A DNA stretch of 10,451 nt from Bacillota bacterium (GTDB lineage: Bacteria > Bacillota > Clostridia > Peptostreptococcales > Anaerovoracaceae). The translations under genes and the position numbers were made by a program. The DNA lies in the NCBI GenBank assembly GCA_016282655.1, contig JAEELK010000156.1:1-10451 (forward strand). Reading direction: 5' to 3'. Positions within the stretch are counted from its first letter, which is position 1, and each line of letters starts with the position of its first letter. This document shows, in pieces, positions 6,419 through 10,451 of the stretch. The notes under the pieces were generated by a model. The model ran no database searches and was not told the DNA's origin. It saw nothing but the letters and a program-made list of their open reading frames with translations.

Positions 6419-7552
6419 ATGACCCTTCTAGAAAAGATCGGCACAGCTTTGTTCTCGCTGGTCGGCGCGTTCGCCGGCTACGGCGTATGGCAGCTGATCA
6501 ACAGATTCATATTGCGGATCGTGGCGATGCGCTTCGGCCTGCCCGCTCTGACGAACTGGCAGGAAGCGATCGTGCAGCTGCTTTTCGTTGCCTTTTTCGC
6601 GTTCCTGGGCTACTGGCTCTCGCCGCTCATCTTCCGCGGGGGCAGCAAGCTGGCCAACAACATCGAACACAACCTCCAGCAGATGACGATCAACGAACTA
6701 CTCTCCGCGGTGGCGGGCACCATCATCGGTCTCATCCTGGCGTATCTGATCTGCACGCTCTTCCACGGCGTGTTCAACTCCTATCTGGAGGCGGCGATCG
6801 ACCTGGTCATCTACGTCTTCCTGGGCTATCTGGGCTATTTCATCTTCCGGAGGCGCAGCAAGGAGATCAACCTGCGCAGGCTGCGCACCGAAAGCGCGGA
6901 GCGGACAGAGCGCGGGGAGCGCGGCGAGCGGAAAAAGAGATCCTCCGCGATCCCCAAGGTGCTGGATACCAGCGTCATCATCGACGGGCGCATCGTGGAC
7001 ATCATCGAGAGCGGCTTCCTGGAAGGCCCCTTCCTCATCCCGGAGTTCGTGCTCATCGAACTGCAGCACCTCGCGGATTCCTCCGACAGCCTGAAGCGCG
7101 CCAAGGGGCGCCGCGGCCTGGAGATCCTCAACCGCATGCAGGAGAAGTTCGGCATCGAGATCTTCGACTCCTCCGCGGAGAAGGGCATCGACGAGATCCC
7201 GGAGGTGGACCTGAAGCTGCTGCGCCTGGCGCAGAACCGCGGCGGCAAGCTGCTGACCACGGATTACAACCTGAACAAGGTGGCGGGCATCCGGGGCGTT
7301 CCTGTGCTCAACATCAATCATCTGGCCAACGTGCTGCGGCCGAGGGTCATCCCCGGCGAGAGCCTGCAGGTGGACATCCTGCGCGAGGGCACGGAGGAAG
7401 GCCAGGGCGTGGCCTATCTGGAGGACGGCACCATGGTGGTGGTCGAGGAAGGACGCGACTTCATCGGCCAGCGCATCCAGGTGGTAGTCACCAGCCTGCT
7501 GCAGTCCGCGGCAGGGCGGCTGATCTTCGCCAAGCCGAAAAGGAAAGGATAG
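6419..7552 (+). CDS. yacL: YacL-like membrane protein with PIN and TRAM domains
   Basis: This integral membrane protein of 377 residues has four predicted N-terminal helices (about 6-34, 52-72, 94-118 and 124-143) and a cytosolic C-terminal half. A charged linker (about 144-178, with repeated ERGER units) leads to a PIN nuclease-fold domain at about 179-300. Its acidic residues are Asp183 (VLDTSVIIDGR), Glu214 (VLIELQ), Asp264 (EVDLKLL) and Asp282 (TTDYNL), a full set expected to bind Mg or Mn ions. A TRAM domain (about 305-372, IPGESLQVDI to RLIFAKPK) should bind RNA. This layout is the B. subtilis YacL type; the physiological substrate is not established. ATG 6419 has AAAGGA 5 bases upstream. 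The stop codon directly abuts the ispD start. The PIN/TRAM-ispD-ispF arrangement following carD is a recurring Firmicutes gene order. Confidence 0.93.
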   Translation: MTLLEKIGTALFSLVGAFAGYGVWQLINRFILRIVAMRFGLPALTNWQEAIVQLLFVAFFAFLGYWLSPLIFRGGSKLANNIEHNLQQMTINELLSAVAGTIIGLILAYLICTLFHGVFNSYLEAAIDLVIYVFLGYLGYFIFRRRSKEINLRRLRTESAERTERGERGERKKRSSAIPKVLDTSVIIDGRIVDIIESGFLEGPFLIPEFVLIELQHLADSSDSLKRAKGRRGLEILNRMQEKFGIEIFDSSAEKGIDEIPEVDLKLLRLAQNRGGKLLTTDYNLNKVAGIRGVPVLNINHLANVLRPRVIPGESLQVDILREGTEEGQGVAYLEDGTMVVVEEGRDFIGQRIQVVVTSLLQSAAGRLIFAKPKRKG

Positions 7553-8263
7553 ATGTATCAGGGAAGGACGGTGGCGGCGCTCCTTGCCGCCGGCGGCTCC
7601 GGCAGCCGTGTCGGAGGACCGCTCCCGAAGCTGTACCGCAGTCTGAGCGGCGTGTCTGTGCTGGGCAGGAGCCTGCAGGCGCTGGCCGCTCATCCTTATG
7701 TCGACCGCGTTTACGTGAGCCTGCGGGCCGGAGACGAAGCGCTGTTCCGGGAGCTTGCCGCGCCCTATGGCGGGCAGAAGCTGCAGCCGCCCCTGCCGGG
7801 CGGCGCGGAGCGGCAGGATTCCGTGGCCGCGGCCCTGCGGGTGTTGGCGGACGCGGAGGCGCCGGATAGCATCCTGCTGGTGCACGACGGCGCGAGACCG
7901 CTGCTCTCCGGCGCGCTCATCGGGCGCGTCACAGAGGCCGCGGCCGCCTGCGGCGCTGCCATCCCGGTGCTCCCCCTGCGCGATACCGTCAAGCAGCGCG
8001 GGCCGGACGGACTGCTCCGGACCCCGCCGCGCAGCAGTCTCATGGCCGCGCAGACGCCGCAGGGCTTCCGCCTGGATCTGCTGCTGGAGGCGTACCGGCA
8101 GGCGGAAGCGGACGGCTTCCTGGGCACAGACGATGCCTCGCTGCTCGAACGCCTGGGCCGTCCCGTGCAAACGGTGGAAGGCGAGCAGGAGAACCTGAAG
8201 ATCACTCTCCCGGAGGATCTGGCTTACATGGAATGGCTCATCGAGAGGAGAAACGATGCATAG
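7553..8263 (+). CDS. ispD: 2-C-methyl-D-erythritol 4-phosphate cytidylyltransferase (IspD)
   Basis: IspD joins CTP and 2-C-methyl-D-erythritol 4-phosphate to give CDP-methylerythritol in the non-mevalonate (MEP) isoprenoid pathway, in the cytosol. The 236-residue protein has the nucleotide-binding signature LLAAGGSGSRVG with Arg19 and Lys26 (equivalents of E. coli Arg20 and Lys27), GGAERQDSV (83-91), LVHDGARPL (109-117), LRDTVKQ (142-148), the AAQTPQGF segment (165-172) and Lys216 in ENLKIT (near E. coli Lys213). The length is normal and nothing essential is missing. ATG 7553 begins immediately after the previous gene's TAG, with AAAGGA-type ribosome binding sequence at the end of that gene, so translation is coupled. 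Its stop overlaps the ispF start by 8 bases, placing consecutive-pathway enzymes (IspD and IspF, with IspE encoded elsewhere) in tight linkage. Confidence 0.97.
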   Translation: MYQGRTVAALLAAGGSGSRVGGPLPKLYRSLSGVSVLGRSLQALAAHPYVDRVYVSLRAGDEALFRELAAPYGGQKLQPPLPGGAERQDSVAAALRVLADAEAPDSILLVHDGARPLLSGALIGRVTEAAAACGAAIPVLPLRDTVKQRGPDGLLRTPPRSSLMAAQTPQGFRLDLLLEAYRQAEADGFLGTDDASLLERLGRPVQTVEGEQENLKITLPEDLAYMEWLIERRNDA

Positions 8264-8795
8264 AGAAGTCGAAGAAGAAGAAAAATGCCTTCGGACCGGG
8301 CTCGGCTACGACGTTCACGCCCTGGTGGAAGGACGGCCGCTCATCCTGGGCGGCGTGGAGCTCCCGTATGAAAAAGGCCTGGCGGGCCACTCGGACGCCG
8401 ACGTGCTGACCCACGCCGCCATGGACGCCCTGCTCGGCGCCTGCGCCCTGGGCGACATCGGCAGGCTCTTTCCGGACACGGACCCCGCTTACGAAGGGGT
8501 CAACAGCATGCTCCTGCTGCAGCAGGTGGGACGGATGGTCGAGGCGGCGGGCTACCGCGTCGCGAACCTGGACGTCGTCCTGATGGCGGAAGCGCCGAAG
8601 ATCGCGCCCTTCGTGGAATTCATGCGGGCGCAGCTGGCCTGGAACCTGAACGTCCGCGTCGGGCGGATCAGCATCAAAGCCACCACCACGGAAGGTCTCG
8701 GCTTCATCGGCCGGGGAGAGGGCATGGCCGCGCAGGCCATCGCCACCGTACTGCCCATCGAAGCGGCCGGCGAGGCTGTCAAAGGAGAAGAATAA
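8256..8795 (+). CDS. ispF: 2-C-methyl-D-erythritol 2,4-cyclodiphosphate synthase (IspF)
   Basis: IspF cyclises CDP-methylerythritol 2-phosphate to methylerythritol 2,4-cyclodiphosphate, releasing CMP, in the MEP pathway; family members are homotrimers with a zinc site. The 179-residue protein shows the zinc ligands Asp19 and His21 (GYDVHAL) and His53 in [18 protein letters not shown], then [12 protein letters not shown] and the signature [21 protein letters not shown]. It is about 20 residues longer than E. coli IspF: there is an extra acidic N-terminal stretch, [10 protein letters not shown], and a short charged C-terminal tail. ATG 8256 has GAGGAG just upstream and no later Met precedes the conserved core, so this start is well supported. 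It overlaps ispD by 8 bases and ends one base before proS. Confidence 0.97.
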   Translation: MHREVEEEEKCLRTGLGYDVHALVEGRPLILGGVELPYEKGLAGHSDADVLTHAAMDALLGACALGDIGRLFPDTDPAYEGVNSMLLLQQVGRMVEAAGYRVANLDVVLMAEAPKIAPFVEFMRAQLAWNLNVRVGRISIKATTTEGLGFIGRGEGMAAQAIATVLPIEAAGEAVKGEE

Positions 8796-8796
8796 A

Positions 8797-10451
8797 ATGA
8801 GAATGTCAAAAATGTATTTCCATACGCTGCGCGAAGTGCCCGCGGAGGCGGAGATCCCCAGCCACGTCTGGCTCCTCAGGGCCGGCATGATCCGCAAGCT
8901 GGTCTCCGGCGTCTACGGCTTCCTGCCCCTGGGCCGCCGCAGCCTTTTGAAGATCGAGGCGATCGTGCGCGAGGAGATGGACGCCTCCGGCGCGCAGGAG
9001 ATCCTCTGCTCGGCGCTCTGCCCGGCGGAGCTCTGGCAGGAGTCCGGCCGCTGGACCGCCTACGGCCCGGAGATGTGGCGCCTGAAGGACCGCAACCAGA
9101 GAGAGTTCTGCCTCGGCCCGACCCATGAAGAGGTCTTCACGGACCTGGTCCGCAACGAGGTGGACTCCTACCGGCAGCTGCCCCTGAACCTCTATCAGAT
9201 CCAGACGAAGTACCGCGACGAGCAGCGGCCCCGCTTCGGCCTCATGCGCAGCCGCGAGTTCATCATGAAGGACGCCTATTCCTTCGACCGCGATCAGGCG
9301 GGCCTGGACGTCAGCTATCAGACCATGTACGACGCCTACACCCGCATCTTCACCCGCTGCGGGCTGCGCTTCTGCGCGGTCTCCGCGGACAGCGGCGCCA
9401 TCGGCGGCAGCGGCTCCCACGAATTCAACGTCTTCTCCGAATACGGCGAGAGCGAGATCATCCATTGCCCGAAGTGCGGCATGGCCGCCACCCGCGAGCG
9501 GGCCGAGGTGCCGGACGAAGCAGCCGCGCCCGAGGAGCTGCTCCCGATGGAGGAGGTCCACACCCCCGGCACCAAGAGCATCGAGGAGGTCGCCGGCTTC
9601 CTGCAGATCCCGAAGGAAAAGACCCTGAAGGCGCTGCTCTTCCGCGTCTATGACCAGCCCTACGAATACGCGGCGGTCTTCATCCGCGGCGACCGCGAGC
9701 TGAACATGACCAAGCTGATCAACGCGCTGGACGTGCCGGAGTACGCCGTGGAATTCGCGGACGAAGCGGCCATGCACGAAGTCACGGGCGCGGTCGGCGG
9801 CTTCACGGGGCCGGTCGGCCTGCACGACTGCAAGATCCTCGTGGACAGCGAGGCGGCCGCGGCGCCCAACCTCTGCGCCGGCGCCTGCAAGGCGGACCAC
9901 CACCTGAAGAACGTCAACTACGGCAGGGACTACAGCGCGGACATCGTCTGCGACCTCAAGCTCATGCAGCCGGGCGGGGCCTGCCCCGTCTGCGGCGCGC
10001 CGGTCGAGATGAGCCGGGGCGTCGAGGTCGGCCACGTCTTCAAGCTGGGCACCAAGTACAGCGAGGCCATGCACGCTTATTTCAAGGACGAGAACCAGCA
10101 GGAAAAGCCCCTCATCATGGGCTGCTACGGCATCGGCATCACCCGGACGCTGGCGGCCGTGGTGGAGCAGTTCCACGACGAGAACGGCATCCTCTGGCCC
10201 ATGGCGGTGGCGCCGTATCACGTCATCATCACGCTCATCAGCCCCAAGGACGAGACGCAGAGCGCCGTGGCCGAGGAGATCTACGGAAAGCTGCAGAAGG
10301 CCGGCGTGGAGGTGCTCCTGGACGACCGCGAAGAGCGTCCCGGCGTCAAGTTCAAGGACGCGGACCTCATCGGCATCCCGCTGCGCATCACGGTGGGCAA
10401 GCGGGCCGGCGAAGGCATCGTAGAGTATAAGCTCCGCAGCGAGGCGGAGCG
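8797..10451 (+). CDS. proS: Prolyl-tRNA synthetase, bacterial type with editing domain (3' truncated by window edge)
   Basis: ProS charges tRNA-Pro with proline in the cytosol. The frame stays open from ATG 8797 to the window edge for 551 codons; bacterial ProS is usually about 565-570, so only the last 15-20 residues are missing. Class II motifs: motif 1 region [16 protein letters not shown] (33-48), motif 2 region GPTHEE (107-112) plus [17 protein letters not shown] (139-155), and motif 3 GCYGIGITR (442-450). The bacterial insertion (editing) domain lies at about 225-405, with Lys278, RGDRELN, GPVGL and His369 (E. coli has the editing His at 369). Cys pairs C224/C227 and C396/C399 could form a zinc ribbon. 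The anticodon-binding domain begins about residue 470. AAAGGAG at 8781-8787 favours ATG 8797 over in-frame ATG 8803. It is the fifth gene of the carD operon. Confidence 0.97.
   Translation, partial: MRMSKMYFHTLREVPAEAEIPSHVWLLRAGMIRKLVSGVYGFLPLGRRSLLKIEAIVREEMDASGAQEILCSALCPAELWQESGRWTAYGPEMWRLKDRNQREFCLGPTHEEVFTDLVRNEVDSYRQLPLNLYQIQTKYRDEQRPRFGLMRSREFIMKDAYSFDRDQAGLDVSYQTMYDAYTRIFTRCGLRFCAVSADSGAIGGSGSHEFNVFSEYGESEIIHCPKCGMAATRERAEVPDEAAAPEELLPMEEVHTPGTKSIEEVAGFLQIPKEKTLKALLFRVYDQPYEYAAVFIRGDRELNMTKLINALDVPEYAVEFADEAAMHEVTGAVGGFTGPVGLHDCKILVDSEAAAAPNLCAGACKADHHLKNVNYGRDYSADIVCDLKLMQPGGACPVCGAPVEMSRGVEVGHVFKLGTKYSEAMHAYFKDENQQEKPLIMGCYGIGITRTLAAVVEQFHDENGILWPMAVAPYHVIITLISPKDETQSAVAEEIYGKLQKAGVEVLLDDREERPGVKFKDADLIGIPLRITVGKRAGEGIVEYKLRSEAE

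Noticed and set aside
6901..6935. The ERGERGER coding repeat as a mobile or CRISPR-like repeat
   Set aside because: It is a short in-frame, imperfect run encoding a charged linker within a continuous gene, with no spacer structure or flanking duplication.
6487..7869. A 460-codon plus-strand frame overlapping the PIN/TRAM gene and ispD
   Set aside because: It is out of frame with both genuine genes, crosses their boundary, and translates to Arg/Gly/His/Pro-rich sequence typical of a shifted frame in GC-rich DNA.
8806..10221. A 471-codon minus-strand open frame opposite proS
   Set aside because: The plus-strand frame encodes a complete series of ProS motifs; the antisense frame is compositional shadow, as are those at 4460-5773 and 6698-8170.

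Overview
The window is a compact, GC-rich (above 60% G+C by eye), fully plus-strand stretch of chromosome. It most likely comes from a high-GC member of the Clostridia (Firmicutes), for example an Oscillospiraceae- or Christensenellales-like gut or rumen anaerobe. The reasons are the gene order CarD-family regulator, YacL-type PIN/TRAM membrane protein, ispD, ispF, aminoacyl-tRNA synthetase; strong AAAGGAGG-type ribosome binding sites; an S41 peptidase ending in a peptidoglycan-binding domain; and a long-form, pyrophosphate-type phosphofructokinase. The taxonomic call is an inference from synteny and style.

Region 1 (1-5769) reads as one transcription unit. It opens with the last ~64 codons of an unrecognised gene. 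Then come an anchored S41/CtpA-type protease, an OmpR-family response regulator, its sensor histidine kinase, a UPF0173-type metallo-beta-lactamase-fold hydrolase and a PPi-type phosphofructokinase. Gaps are only 9, 24, 10, -26 and 33 bases, and the unit closes with a strong intrinsic terminator at 5738-5769. The protease, regulator and kinase plausibly form an envelope-sensing module; the hydrolase and the glycolytic enzyme look like co-transcribed passengers.

Region 2 (5770-5890) is the only real intergenic space. It holds a GC-rich hairpin, a near-consensus sigma-A promoter (TTGACG, 18-base spacer, TATAAT) and a perfect 12-base palindrome at the predicted transcription start, followed by a very strong ribosome binding site.

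Region 3 (5891-10451) is a second operon: carD, a YacL-like PIN/TRAM protein, ispD and ispF (two steps of the non-mevalonate isoprenoid pathway, in overlapping genes) and proS, which runs off the right edge about 15-20 codons short of its expected end.

All visible genes are intact, with conserved catalytic residues. I see no mobile element, CRISPR array, tRNA or rRNA. Most of the window is ordinary core genome. The points most worth a second look are the palindrome at the carD promoter, the protease/two-component linkage and the pairing of a PPi-type phosphofructokinase with that operon. I do not see evidence of a clearly undescribed system.
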